NCBI RefSeq assembly: GCF_038069655.2
Contig: NZ_CP150951.2
Location: 2,196,001 to 2,260,000, forward strand
Origin: Yoonia sp. BS5-3
Lineage (GTDB): Bacteria; Pseudomonadota; Alphaproteobacteria; Rhodobacterales; Rhodobacteraceae
DNA length: 64,000 nucleotides
Direction: 5' to 3'
The notes beneath the pieces were generated by a model. The model was not told the origin of the DNA, did no database searches, and worked only from the letters and a program-made list of their open reading frames with translations. A program made the translations under genes and the position numbers. Shown one piece after another: positions 8,053-16,701 of the stretch (positions within the stretch are counted from its first letter, which is position 1; each line of letters begins with the position of its first letter).

Positions 8053-8621
8053 GGTTATTGTTTCTGTTGCTCTTGGCCGCCTGTGCCCCGGCGCCTGATG
8101 GGGCCGCATTGCGCGCGACTTTCGATGCCAAGACTGTTGCCCGTTTGCAGGTGCCCGTCTTGCTGTTGAGCAATGATGATTTCGCGTCGGCGCTGGTGCC
8201 TGTGGCGCAAGACGACGGAGCGCAAGTCTGGCAAAGCCGTGATCCGATCCAGATATCGGATCAGTCTGGCGTTGTGATCGCAACCCGCGGTCTGGGGCAT
8301 GATCTGATGGCGGGGGAGGTGGCTGATGCCGTAGCGGCGCTGCAATCGGCTGGGGGCGTATATACCCGTGTCTGGGTCCATCTTGATGGGGATTTGCGTC
8401 TTGTCCGCCGTGAGGAGCGTTGTCGTTTGTCACCTGAACGAATGGTGCGTCATCAGGCATCGAGCGGGGCAATCGACCTGCGTGTCGTGGTCGAGATCTG
8501 TGGTGATGTGGACCCAATCACAAACATTTATCACGTTGACGGGGACGGTTTGATCTGGTGGTCGCAGCAATGGATATCGCCCGCGTTGGGATCGGTTACG
8601 TTAGAGCGGGTGACCCGCTAA
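8049..8621 (+). CDS. yjbF: YjbF-type lipoprotein
   Basis: 190 residues. The N-terminus is a lipoprotein signal peptide with lipobox LLAAC (Cys about residue 13). The rest matches the YjbF/GfcB family: a beta-rich periplasmic protein with GLGHDL and a conserved C-terminal WWSQQWISP segment. It partners YjbH in exopolysaccharide secretion. The start overlaps the yjbH stop (ATGA arrangement), so the two are co-translated. The stop codon is part of a small hairpin (8619-8634) that touches the MITE-like element. Confidence 0.85.
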   Translation: MRLLFLLLLAACAPAPDGAALRATFDAKTVARLQVPVLLLSNDDFASALVPVAQDDGAQVWQSRDPIQISDQSGVVIATRGLGHDLMAGEVADAVAALQSAGGVYTRVWVHLDGDLRLVRREERCRLSPERMVRHQASSGAIDLRVVVEICGDVDPITNIYHVDGDGLIWWSQQWISPALGSVTLERVTR

Positions 8622-8634
8622 GCCATTTGGCTTA
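8619..8634 (+). terminator. Hairpin overlapping yjbF stop
   Basis: TAAGCC (8619-8624) pairs with GGCTTA (8629-8634) over a 4-nt loop and includes the TAA stop of the yjbF-like gene. There is no T tract. It may end transcription weakly from both sides. Its last TA is the target duplication of the neighbouring element. Confidence 0.35.
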
Positions 8635-8900
8635 GGGCCTGTGGTCATTCATTTTGACCCACCCGTTTCTGTCCAAAATTGCGCAGTTCTAGGAGCATGC
8701 GCGCAGGACTAACGGGTTAATTCAAGCGCGTGTGACAACGAAGTGGGCAATTTTGGCGAAACCCCTACGCGGCGCGGCGCATTTTGCCTCTGTCATCGCC
8801 GACTTTCCCTTCCGATGACCCACATCGCTGTGGTCAAATCATCTTGTCAGCGGCAAAATGTGTCTCGCGCGGGTGGGTCAAAATGAATGACCACAGGCCC
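8635..8900. mobile_element. MITE-like non-coding element with 31-bp TIRs
   Basis: A 266-bp element whose ends are perfect 31-bp inverted repeats (8635-8665 and 8870-8900, beginning GGGCCTGTGGTCATTCA). Each end is flanked by TA (8633-8634 and 8901-8902), the expected target duplication of IS630-type or IS5/IS427-type transposases. The interior has no usable ORF. It sits between two convergent polysaccharide genes. Removing it and one TA restores a TAA stop for the leftward gene, which now reads TAG, so the insertion fell inside the stop codon without changing the protein. No other copy was noticed in the window. Confidence 0.8.
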
Positions 8901-10825
8901 TAGAGCGTAGCCGCGCCGATGGGGTGCGCCTTACCCGAAGGCCAGATTGATGCACCTGCGGTTTTTTGTTTCCGTATATCCACCCCGGTCAACACGAAAC
9001 CGGTGATCGGGGCTTGTGCCCCCTCAAGCGCTTGCTGCCCGGCCCGTATGGTTTCGGGTTTGGTGCGGTCGCATTGCACCGCGTAAATCACTGCGTCGCT
9101 ATGTTGCGCGAGAACCAGTGTATCGGGCGCTGGCAAAACCGGCGGCGCGGCGATGATGATGTGATCGTATCTTTCCCGCATCCTATTCAGAAACATATTA
9201 AAGTTTCGGCTACAGAACAGATCGGCGGGATGGGCGTTTCCCGCATGTGTCCGCAGCACGTCGACACCCCAGCGTCGGTCGCTATGGATCATTGCATCGC
9301 CGTCTTGTGCGCCTTTGATGATTGCGTTCAAATCGCCGTTGGCCTTACTGTTCCTGAGATCACCGTCAAAAACCAGAACGGACCGCCCCAAATCATGCAG
9401 TGCCTGGCCAAGTAAGAAGGCCGTGTCTTTTTGCCCGTCATCGACCAGCCCTGAAGTGCAAAGAATTGTCTGTGCGCTGTCCTCTGCGGCCTGCAGTAAA
9501 ACCGCGGCGCGCAGGGTCCGTGCGGCATCCTTTACGGGAGGTTTTTTGCGCCATTTAGCCGGTAACTGCGCCATCACCGGCAAACCAGTTGCGTCTGCCA
9601 GCGCATCGGCTGTGCGGATGCCGGTTCGCCGCGCGGCCTGCAGGACCGCCAGCATGATCCCCACTGCGACACCAAGAAGACCAGCCATGGCCAATATCAG
9701 CATCTTGCGGGGCGCGACATATGTCCCTGGTTCTGCGATGTTGAGGATCCGGCTACGCGGCGCGCTGAGTCCGCTTTGCAGGCTGACATCCTGCAGCCGG
9801 GACAGAAAGGTTTCGTACAGAACGCGTGTGGCGTCTGCCTCGCGCCGCAAGTGTTGCAGCTGGGCCAGGCTGGCCGACTGATCGGCCAGCTGTGCGGATA
9901 GATTGGCGCGGTAAAGTTCGAGCGCGGCAATTTGGTTGCTAAGTTGCTGGCTGTCAGCCGACAGACTGGTGCCCGTTGCCGATACCTGTGTTCCATCGTC
10001 CAATTTGGTGAGGGCTGCGCGGGCCTCTTGCAGACGATTGTCTGTTTCAATGGCTTGTCTGCTGATGGCATCCAGCGTTGCCTCATCGCCGATTTGCGCC
10101 CGCGCGATCAGTTCGGTGATTGCGTTTTCCTTTTCGGCCAGTTCGATTTGCAATTCGAAGACTTTTTCAGACAGCCAGGTTACCGCAGTTTCCGAAGTGC
10201 TGAATTGCGTGTTGATCTGATCAACGAGGTATAGATCGGCCAATGTATTTGCGATTGTCGCGGCCGTTTCCGATTTGCCTGTGGTCGCGGTAATAGACAA
10301 AACCGCGCTGTCGCGCTGGGTTTGGATAGAGATTGTGTTGCGTAGGTTTTCGACCGTTTTGGCGCGGATTGCCGCCTGATCTGGCGCGGGTGTTGTGCTG
10401 CCGGAAAGCCAATCGCGCATCTGATTTCGCAGCCCTGTGATGGACCACTGCGCGACCGGTGTTAAGTAGCGGTTAAAAGCCGGATCCGTCTGCAAATTCA
10501 ATGTATCGACGACCTGCTCAAGCAAATGTCGTGAGCGTAGGATCGCAACCTCGGTATTGAGATTGCCCGTGCCGCCAGCGGATGAAACACCGTTTTCAGT
10601 AATGGCAAAACGGTTTGTATCGACATGCAGTGTCGTTGTTGCAGCATAACGCGGGCTGGCGATTGCGAAGGCGTAGTATCCGGCCAATAAAAGCATCGCA
10701 ACGGTCGATAGAAGTATCACCCATTTGCCCCGCCAGAGTGTTATGATCATCCCGGCGATATCCAAAGGCTCTACCCGTGCAGCCTGAGAAAGATCAAGTA
10801 TATGTCCAGCGTTGTGATGCGTCAT
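8900..10825 (-). CDS. Wzc/GumC-like polysaccharide co-polymerase, degenerate kinase domain
   Basis: 641 residues. A Wzz domain spans about residues 17-90 with the first membrane segment near 35-53. A long periplasmic coiled coil follows (about 160-345), then the second membrane segment near 368-390 and a C-terminal cytoplasmic BY-kinase-like domain (about 420-620). The kinase motifs are altered: the Walker A region reads SGLVDDGQKDTA rather than a canonical GxGKST form, Walker A' reads VFDGDLRNS, Walker B reads HIIIAAPPV without the usual Asp, and no C-terminal Tyr cluster is present. It probably sets chain length but may not autophosphorylate. A CtrA box lies 49-66 bp upstream. The stop codon comes from a MITE-like element. 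Confidence 0.85.
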   Translation of the reverse strand: MTHHNAGHILDLSQAARVEPLDIAGMIITLWRGKWVILLSTVAMLLLAGYYAFAIASPRYAATTTLHVDTNRFAITENGVSSAGGTGNLNTEVAILRSRHLLEQVVDTLNLQTDPAFNRYLTPVAQWSITGLRNQMRDWLSGSTTPAPDQAAIRAKTVENLRNTISIQTQRDSAVLSITATTGKSETAATIANTLADLYLVDQINTQFSTSETAVTWLSEKVFELQIELAEKENAITELIARAQIGDEATLDAISRQAIETDNRLQEARAALTKLDDGTQVSATGTSLSADSQQLSNQIAALELYRANLSAQLADQSASLAQLQHLRREADATRVLYETFLSRLQDVSLQSGLSAPRSRILNIAEPGTYVAPRKMLILAMAGLLGVAVGIMLAVLQAARRTGIRTADALADATGLPVMAQLPAKWRKKPPVKDAARTLRAAVLLQAAEDSAQTILCTSGLVDDGQKDTAFLLGQALHDLGRSVLVFDGDLRNSKANGDLNAIIKGAQDGDAMIHSDRRWGVDVLRTHAGNAHPADLFCSRNFNMFLNRMRERYDHIIIAAPPVLPAPDTLVLAQHSDAVIYAVQCDRTKPETIRAGQQALEGAQAPITGFVLTGVDIRKQKTAGASIWPSGKAHPIGAATL

Positions 10826-10873
10826 TCAGGGGGCCTTTTGGTGCCTTTGGTTCGACCGGAAACAATCACAACA

Positions 10874-10891
10874 GGGTTAACCCCAAATTAA
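10874..10891 (-). promoter_or_regulatory. CtrA-type binding site, leftward
   Basis: Read on the minus strand the sequence is TTAATTTGGGGTTAACCC, which fits TTAA-N7-TTAACC and points toward the Wzc-like gene, whose start codon is 49 bp further on. The inner part GGGTTAACCC is also a 10-bp palindrome. The divergent flippase gene begins 69 bp to the right and could share the site. Confidence 0.6.
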
Positions 10892-10959
10892 TCACAATGA
10901 ATCAGGACTAAAGAAATCAAGGCAGGGCATGACGCTCTTCCTGAGGCAATGGTTCTTGA

Positions 10960-12213
10960 ATGGTTCATCGGATAATCAGCAAATTGGCACAGCAGCATGC
11001 GATGGGCACCCTTGCCCTACGTGGCGGCATTGTCGGGCTGAATTTCGTGATCATGATTGGGCTTGCCGCATATCTGGGTCTGGATGCCTTTGGTGCGTTG
11101 GCCGTGGCATGGGGGCTGGCATTGGTGGCCGGAACGGTGTTGTCCCTAGGCGGCCCGCTGATGTTATTGCGTCATTTGACAGATGGCGGCGGTTTGTCAT
11201 CTCAGGTCGTTATTTTGCAGGTCATGGTCCTGCCGTTTCTGCTCGCGGCTATCGCGTATCCGCTGCTTGAGGCGGTCTTTCCCGGATCGCCCTGGCTTGC
11301 GATTTTACTGGCTGGGCTTGGTATTAATCTGGTGACCTGCCTTGCCAGCATCATGCGCGCGCTCGGAAGTCTGCAGCTATCCATGGCGTTGCGCGATGCG
11401 GGCCCGCAATTGGCCCTGGGGCAGGCTGTTGTGTTTGGCGCGCATACTGGCGACATGGTCTTGATTTACACATTGTTCTGGCTGGGCCTTTTTGCTGCGT
11501 TGGCGGGGTTTTGGTGCGTCCGGCACCCACGGTTTAACAGTTTGATCAAGCCGCGCGGGAAGGCCGCCGATATTGCCTGGTCCCTTTGGGGGACAGCCGT
11601 GCTGGGCACCGGGCTTGCTCAGGTGGATATCATTGCCGCCGCACATCTTTTGTCGCCCGAAGAGGTTGGCCTTTATGCGTTGCTGCGCCGCCTTGCAAAC
11701 CTTGTGGCACTACCCGTTTCGGTTGCGACCTGGGTCAGTGCGGCCCCGGTGTCGGCCGCCTTTGGCGCCCGCGATATCAGACAATTGCAACATGCCAGCG
11801 CCAAGGGAAGCCAGATTGCGTTTTTGCCGTCTTTGATTTTGTTTGCTGCGGGCTGCGCCGTTTTGCCGTTGTCATCGTGGATCTTGGAGGACGCAGCGGG
11901 CGTGCTTGCCTTGATCCTGCTGATCGGCGCATTGGTGCAGGCTATTTTTGCATCCAGTTACACCGTTGCGACACTGTGTGCGCAGGCCCATTGGGCGGCC
12001 GGTGCGCGCCTTCTTAGCATCGGACTTTATCTGATTTTGGCTTTTCATTTGGGCGCATCGGCCATCGGCCCGATCCAGAATGCACTTCTTTATGTTGGCG
12101 CCATAAGCGCAGGAAGCCTGGGGCTGTGGGTCGTGATCTGGTGGCAAATGGGCGTTGATACATCGGTGATGGTCTTGATGCGCGAAAAGGGGGCGGTATG
12201 GCGGCTGTCCTGA
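10960..12213 (+). CDS. Wzx-like polysaccharide flippase
   Basis: 417 residues, almost entirely hydrophobic with about 12 predicted membrane spans, in the pattern of the oligosaccharide flippase (MVF/PST) superfamily. It should move lipid-linked repeat units across the inner membrane. The N-terminus has a short cytoplasmic basic stretch before the first span (VGLNFVIMIGLAAYLG). It overlaps the Wzy-like gene by 16 nt, and the next five genes also overlap, so this is the first gene of a seven-gene operon ending at 17453. The start at 10960 lacks a strong ribosome binding site; an ATG at 11002 is an alternative. Confidence 0.8.
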   Translation: MVHRIISKLAQQHAMGTLALRGGIVGLNFVIMIGLAAYLGLDAFGALAVAWGLALVAGTVLSLGGPLMLLRHLTDGGGLSSQVVILQVMVLPFLLAAIAYPLLEAVFPGSPWLAILLAGLGINLVTCLASIMRALGSLQLSMALRDAGPQLALGQAVVFGAHTGDMVLIYTLFWLGLFAALAGFWCVRHPRFNSLIKPRGKAADIAWSLWGTAVLGTGLAQVDIIAAAHLLSPEEVGLYALLRRLANLVALPVSVATWVSAAPVSAAFGARDIRQLQHASAKGSQIAFLPSLILFAAGCAVLPLSSWILEDAAGVLALILLIGALVQAIFASSYTVATLCAQAHWAAGARLLSIGLYLILAFHLGASAIGPIQNALLYVGAISAGSLGLWVVIWWQMGVDTSVMVLMREKGAVWRLS

Positions 12214-13544
12214 TCGGTCTACTTGCCCTTTTTTGCACCATCCTGCCATTTTGGATGGGCCAGCGCTATGGCGTGTTGCGCATGGTGTCGCCCATGCATT
12301 TGCTGAGCTATTTTACGCTTTTCGGCTTTTTGCTGAAGGTGATTGTCAACACGCAGATGCCAGAGTTGGCTTTCTATCGGCGTTTTGTTGATAATCCGTG
12401 GGGGGATCAGTTGGGCGCGCTTTACCTGGCGCTATTTATCTTGGCGATGTGTTTAGGATATCGGCTGGCGTGCACGCCTGTACGACGGTCGCAAAACATC
12501 CAGGCCGCGCGGATTGTCGCAGCCGGATTGACCCGGCGCGGGGCGTTAAGTGCGATTGCCTTTGCTATGACGCTTGGCACGATCATAATCATCCTGCGCG
12601 CGCGGGGGCTCGCCGCTTTGGACCTGACCGCCTTGGCGGGGCTGAACAGTGCAAAGCAGATCAACGTGAATGCTGATGGCGTGGGTGCCACGCTTGCTGG
12701 CATCAAGACCTTTTTCATCGTTCCGAAGTTTGCGTTTGTTTTGTTTTTGGCGCATGCGCTGGTCTTGGGTCAGCGGGCAAGCTGGGTTTTGGCGACCGTG
12801 TTGGGCGCATTACTGGTGCTGATTGCCCTTGTCTCTGGCGATCGTTTTGAACTGGTTGAACTGGGGATCTTTGTGCTTGCGACACTCGCACTGACGGGGG
12901 TTCGCTTGCGTGGGCGTCTTTTAATCGCGGGCATGATATGCATTTGCGGGCTGGCCGCAGTTTCTGCCTATATGACAATCCTGCGACAAGGCGGGCAGGG
13001 GCACGGGTTGCTACAGCAAATTGTGGGATCGACCTATTTTCTCGATATTAATACCGCCATTATGGTGACGGACCGTGTGCGGCCCGAGGATTATCTTTGG
13101 GGTGATAGTTATACTTGGTGGCGATTTGGTTGGATCCCTCGGGCGATCTGGGCCGAGAAACCTGCCATCGATTTGGGGGTCTTTTTCAAGCAGGTGATCA
13201 TGGATGTGCCCACCGGCGGTGCATTCAATGTCACGGGGCCCGGTGAGGCCTTCATCAACTTTGGATGGGCGGGCGTGCTCGTGGGCGCGGTGCTTGGCTG
13301 GGTTTATCGCAGAGGCGAAGAGCTGTTGCTGTCAGCGCAGATGATGCTTGGGGCCGCGTCTGCGTTTTTGTATCCGATGCTTTTCTATCCGTTCATTCAG
13401 GCCACGCTTCAATCTTCATTCAGCGCCTTTATCGTTGGTGCTGCCGCTCAGCTGGTGCTGATTGTTGCAATGACTGCGCTGTTTTTGACCCGTTACCGTT
13501 TGACCACGATGCCCCCTGAAAGGCAGGTTTTGCATGCTGCTTAA
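12198..13544 (+). CDS. Wzy-like O-antigen/exopolysaccharide polymerase
   Basis: 448 residues with about ten to twelve membrane spans and one larger periplasmic loop at about residues 275-345, containing RPEDYLWGDSYTW and GGAFNVTGPGEAFINFGWAG. This is the layout of Wzy-type polymerases, which join lipid-linked repeat units on the periplasmic side. The family has little sequence conservation, so the call rests on topology, loop and gene context between a flippase and transferases. The ribosome binding site AAAGGGGG lies within the flippase gene. Confidence 0.7.
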   Translation: MAAVLIGLLALFCTILPFWMGQRYGVLRMVSPMHLLSYFTLFGFLLKVIVNTQMPELAFYRRFVDNPWGDQLGALYLALFILAMCLGYRLACTPVRRSQNIQAARIVAAGLTRRGALSAIAFAMTLGTIIIILRARGLAALDLTALAGLNSAKQINVNADGVGATLAGIKTFFIVPKFAFVLFLAHALVLGQRASWVLATVLGALLVLIALVSGDRFELVELGIFVLATLALTGVRLRGRLLIAGMICICGLAAVSAYMTILRQGGQGHGLLQQIVGSTYFLDINTAIMVTDRVRPEDYLWGDSYTWWRFGWIPRAIWAEKPAIDLGVFFKQVIMDVPTGGAFNVTGPGEAFINFGWAGVLVGAVLGWVYRRGEELLLSAQMMLGAASAFLYPMLFYPFIQATLQSSFSAFIVGAAAQLVLIVAMTALFLTRYRLTTMPPERQVLHAA

Positions 13545-14118
13545 AGCTATATTTCGCCCCGTTTTCTTGGCTTTCGCGCTATCTGCCAAAATAAAGCGGC
13601 GTCTCGGCCTATATACGGCAACGTATTTCCATCGCGCCCGCCTTGCGCGGGTCGGCAAAGGGTGCCTGTTTCAGCCCGGTGTTCGATTTGCCAATCCTGC
13701 GGTCGTCAAGATAGGTCGGGACTGCTATTTTTGGAGAGGCTGCGAAGCCTCTGCCGAAATCGGCGATGCCCCCTTGATGATTGGCGATCATGTGCAGATC
13801 AACCGTGATGTGCACCTGGATGTAACCGGCGGGCTATCGATTGGTGCGGGCACGTTGATTTCCGAAGAAGCGGTGATCTACACCCATGATCATGGGTCCG
13901 ACCCGCGATCTAGGCCAACTCCGATGGGTAAGTTTATCGGCAGTCATGTTTGGATTGGTATGCGCGCGGTGATCCTGCCGCAATGTCGCCGGATCGGCGA
14001 GGGGGCAATCATTGGTGCGGGTGCCGTCGTGACCAAAGATGTGCCCGCCGGTGTCACAGTCGCGGGGAACCCGGCCCGCATTGTTGCCACGGGTACAGCA
14101 GTGGAGGTCGCAGCATGA
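13534..14118 (+). CDS. Hexapeptide-repeat acyltransferase
   Basis: 194 residues. From about residue 45 to the end it is a left-handed beta-helix of [LIV]GxxxxI hexapeptides (VKIGRDCYFW, LSIGAGTLIS, GEGAIIGAGAVVTKDVPAG). The His of YTHDHG fits the catalytic position of the WcaF/LacA-type O-acetyltransferases. It probably acetylates a sugar of the repeat unit in the cytoplasm. It overlaps the polymerase gene by 11 nt and the following glycosyltransferase gene by 4 nt. Confidence 0.8.
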   Translation: MLLKAIFRPVFLAFALSAKIKRRLGLYTATYFHRARLARVGKGCLFQPGVRFANPAVVKIGRDCYFWRGCEASAEIGDAPLMIGDHVQINRDVHLDVTGGLSIGAGTLISEEAVIYTHDHGSDPRSRPTPMGKFIGSHVWIGMRAVILPQCRRIGEGAIIGAGAVVTKDVPAGVTVAGNPARIVATGTAVEVAA

Positions 14119-15245
14119 ATATTCTGCATGTAACCCCGGCGTTTTATCCCGCGACCTATTGGGGCGGCCCGATCTGGTCGACAAAGGCGATTTGCGATGG
14201 GATTGCAGGGCGGGGCGGGTTCGATGTCCGGGTGTTAACAACAGATGCCGCAGGACCCGCGATAACGGCGCGTGTCGCCCCCCAAAGCTTTGCCTATCCG
14301 GTCCATTATGCCCGGAGGATTGCTGGACATGCCATTGCCCCGGGGCTGTTGCGCAAGTTGATCCCAGCGATCGGTTGGGCTGATGTTATCCATCTGACTG
14401 CAACTTACAATTTTCCGACGCTTCCGACATTGATGATGGCCCGGTTGGCGGGCAAGCCCGTGGTTTGGTCCCCGCGTGGGGCGTTGCAGGCGACGGCCTC
14501 TTGGTCAGACGCGCCGCGTAGACGGATCAAACATCTGTTTGAGAAAGGCGCGAATGTGCTGCGCCCTGCGTCTTGCGTCTTACATGTCACGTCTTCTACG
14601 GAGGCAGCTGAGAGCACGCAGCGACTTGGCGCGATAGAGACCGCCCTGATCCCCAATTCTGTACCAATTCCAGAGATCGTACCCGTCCGCCCCGATGATG
14701 GTCATTTGCGCCTGCTGTATCTTGGCCGGTTGCACCCCAAAAAGGGGCTGGATCTGCTTATCGCTGCGATGAAAGCACTGCCAACACAGACACGTTTGGA
14801 TATCTATGGCACCGGAGATCCTGTTTATGTCGCCAGTTTGAAGGCGCAAATCGGTGATGATGCCCGGATTGTTCTGCATGGCCATGCTGACGATGATCGC
14901 AAAGCGCGGGCTTTTGCCAAGGCTGACTTGTTTGTGCTGCCCAGCCATTCTGAAAACTTCGGTATTGCCGTGGCCGAAGCATTGGCCCACGGCGTGCCTG
15001 TTATCACAACCACGGCAACCCCTTGGTCGCGGGTGGATATCATGGGATGTGGGCGCTGTATCACGCTTGGCCGCGATGATTTGGCTGAGACCATCAAAGC
15101 GCTGCCGCGCGATGACTTGCCCGCAATGGGCCTACGCGGCCGGGCCTGGATGCGCCGTGAATTTTCGCCGCAAGCCATGACTGACGCGTTTGCAGATCTC
15201 TATCGCAGCTTGATCAGCGCGGACAAAACAATGGTTCTGGCATGA
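14115..15245 (+). CDS. GT4-family glycosyltransferase
   Basis: 376 residues. The protein has the GT-B fold of GT4 enzymes: an N-terminal HVTPAFYP with a WGGP loop, a linker, then LLYLGRLHPKKGLDLLI and the E-x7-E region SHSENFGIAVAEAL near residue 295. It transfers a sugar from a nucleotide donor to the lipid-linked repeat unit. The start is the ATG that overlaps the stop of the preceding acetyltransferase (ATGA). The frame is open 165 nt further upstream, but that part lies wholly inside the preceding gene and is not counted. Confidence 0.88.
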   Translation: MNILHVTPAFYPATYWGGPIWSTKAICDGIAGRGGFDVRVLTTDAAGPAITARVAPQSFAYPVHYARRIAGHAIAPGLLRKLIPAIGWADVIHLTATYNFPTLPTLMMARLAGKPVVWSPRGALQATASWSDAPRRRIKHLFEKGANVLRPASCVLHVTSSTEAAESTQRLGAIETALIPNSVPIPEIVPVRPDDGHLRLLYLGRLHPKKGLDLLIAAMKALPTQTRLDIYGTGDPVYVASLKAQIGDDARIVLHGHADDDRKARAFAKADLFVLPSHSENFGIAVAEALAHGVPVITTTATPWSRVDIMGCGRCITLGRDDLAETIKALPRDDLPAMGLRGRAWMRREFSPQAMTDAFADLYRSLISADKTMVLA

Positions 15246-15784
15246 GTATCCAGGCGGATATCACGGCTAACCGCAGCAAACGCAATTGGAGACATCGCGC
15301 GTTGATGGGTCGGTGCCTGTGGTGGTTGGTGACGCCCCTGTTCAGGCTGAGCCCGCGCCAATTTTGGGTCTGGCGCGTATGGCTTTTGCGTTGTTTCGGG
15401 GCGCAGGTTGGTGCAGGTGTCCATGTACATCCGAGCGTGCGGATCATGATCCCCTGGCATCTCAGCATCGGCGATCAGGCGGCCATTGGCGATGCTGCGA
15501 TCCTATACGCACTTGGGCCGATTACGATTGGGCCGCGTGCGACCGTGTCGCAATATGCGCATCTTTGTGCGGGCAGCCATGATTGGCGTGATCCGGCACG
15601 TCCTTTGATAAAGGGCCCCATTCAGATTGGCGCGGATGCCTGGGTATGCGCCGATGCTTTTGTCGGGCCGGGGGTGCGCATTGGCCGTGGCGCTATTCTT
15701 GGCGCGCGTGCCGTCGCCATGAAGGACTTGGCCGCAGGCCATATCGGCACCGGCAATCCAATGCAAAGCAGGGTGGCCGCATGA
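15242..15784 (+). CDS. WcaF-type colanic-acid-like acetyltransferase
   Basis: 180 residues. The N-terminal RNWRHRALMGRCLWWLVTP segment and the following hexapeptide helix (GAGVHVHPSVRIMIP, GPITIGPRATVSQ, CAGSHDW) match the WcaF family of colanic acid acetyltransferases. The SHDW His is the likely catalytic residue. It overlaps both neighbours by 4 nt, so expression is tied to the transferases. It is the second acetyltransferase of the operon, which suggests a repeat unit with two acyl decorations. Confidence 0.85.
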   Translation: MSIQADITANRSKRNWRHRALMGRCLWWLVTPLFRLSPRQFWVWRVWLLRCFGAQVGAGVHVHPSVRIMIPWHLSIGDQAAIGDAAILYALGPITIGPRATVSQYAHLCAGSHDWRDPARPLIKGPIQIGADAWVCADAFVGPGVRIGRGAILGARAVAMKDLAAGHIGTGNPMQSRVAA

Positions 15785-16701
15785 CCCCGTTGACAGTTAT
15801 CATCCTGACCCGTGACGAGGCACGCCATATTGGGCGGGCTATTGCCTCGGTCCGTGACATTGCGACCCGGATCATTGTCGTTGACAGCGGTTCAACCGAT
15901 AACACGGGACAGATCGCCAAAGCGGCCGGCGCTGAGGTGCTTTTCAATCCATGGGTCAATCAGGCGGTCCAGTTCAACTGGGCCCTTGATCAAATCAAGA
16001 ACGCCCCCGGCTGGGTCTTGCGGCTGGATGCCGATGAGGTTGTGACGCCTGCGCTTGCCGCCGAAATTTCATCCGGCTTGCCAGAAGCAGACGGCATTTA
16101 TGTTGGGCGCCGCATGCATTTCATGGGCCAGCCTGTACGCCATGGCGGTCTGTTTCCCATCCGGATATTGCGCCTTTTCAAAAATGGTGCCGGGCGTTGT
16201 GAAAACCGGTGGATGGATGAGCATATCATCGTTGATGGCCCAACAGCTGATTTCACTGGCGATATCATCGACGACAACCTGAATACGCTGGATTGGTGGG
16301 TCGCTAAGCATAACAGTTACGCCAGCCGCGAGGTTGTCGATATCCTTAATCGGACCCATCAAATTTTGCCGCAACAGACAATCGGAACCTTGCGCAACGG
16401 CCAACAGGCCGCAGTGAAACGCTGGATCAAAGAGCATCTTTATGCGCGTCTGCCCGGCGGCTTGCGTGCTGGGCTCTATTTTTTCTATCGCTTTGTACTG
16501 CGTCTTGGTTTTCTGGATGGGCGTCAGGCCCGCGCGTTTCATGTACTGCAGGGCTTTTGGTATCGCTATCTGGTGGATGCAAAGCTGGATGAGGTGCGGC
16601 GTTACATGGCGGCACATGATGCCGCCCCGCAAGAGGCGATATCTGTGGTTTTGGGCATTGATATCAACGCAATTTCGCAAACGGATCGGCAGGCTGCATG
16701 A
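15781..16701 (+). CDS. GT2-family glycosyltransferase
   Basis: 306 residues. A GT-A fold enzyme with VIILTRDEARHIGRAIASV at the N-terminus, VVDSGSTDNT for nucleotide binding, and the metal-binding LRLDADEV (DxD-type) near residue 83. The plan resembles the WaaE/KdtX-like branch. A C-terminal region of about 80 residues with a hydrophobic amphipathic patch (GLRAGLYFFYRFVLRLGF) may attach it to the membrane. The ATG at 15781 overlaps the preceding stop; upstream codons of the same open frame belong to the preceding gene. Confidence 0.85.
   Translation: MTPLTVIILTRDEARHIGRAIASVRDIATRIIVVDSGSTDNTGQIAKAAGAEVLFNPWVNQAVQFNWALDQIKNAPGWVLRLDADEVVTPALAAEISSGLPEADGIYVGRRMHFMGQPVRHGGLFPIRILRLFKNGAGRCENRWMDEHIIVDGPTADFTGDIIDDNLNTLDWWVAKHNSYASREVVDILNRTHQILPQQTIGTLRNGQQAAVKRWIKEHLYARLPGGLRAGLYFFYRFVLRLGFLDGRQARAFHVLQGFWYRYLVDAKLDEVRRYMAAHDAAPQEAISVVLGIDINAISQTDRQAA

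Noticed and set aside
13950-14114. N-terminal extension of the GT4 glycosyltransferase
   Set aside because: The residues do not fit the family and the segment lies fully inside the acetyltransferase gene; the ATGA overlap start at 14115 is much better.
16069-16680. 203-codon minus-strand frame inside a GT2 gene
   Set aside because: Antisense to a clear glycosyltransferase with a full GT-A core. The similar frames at 7873-8517 and 16602-17144 were rejected for the same reason.
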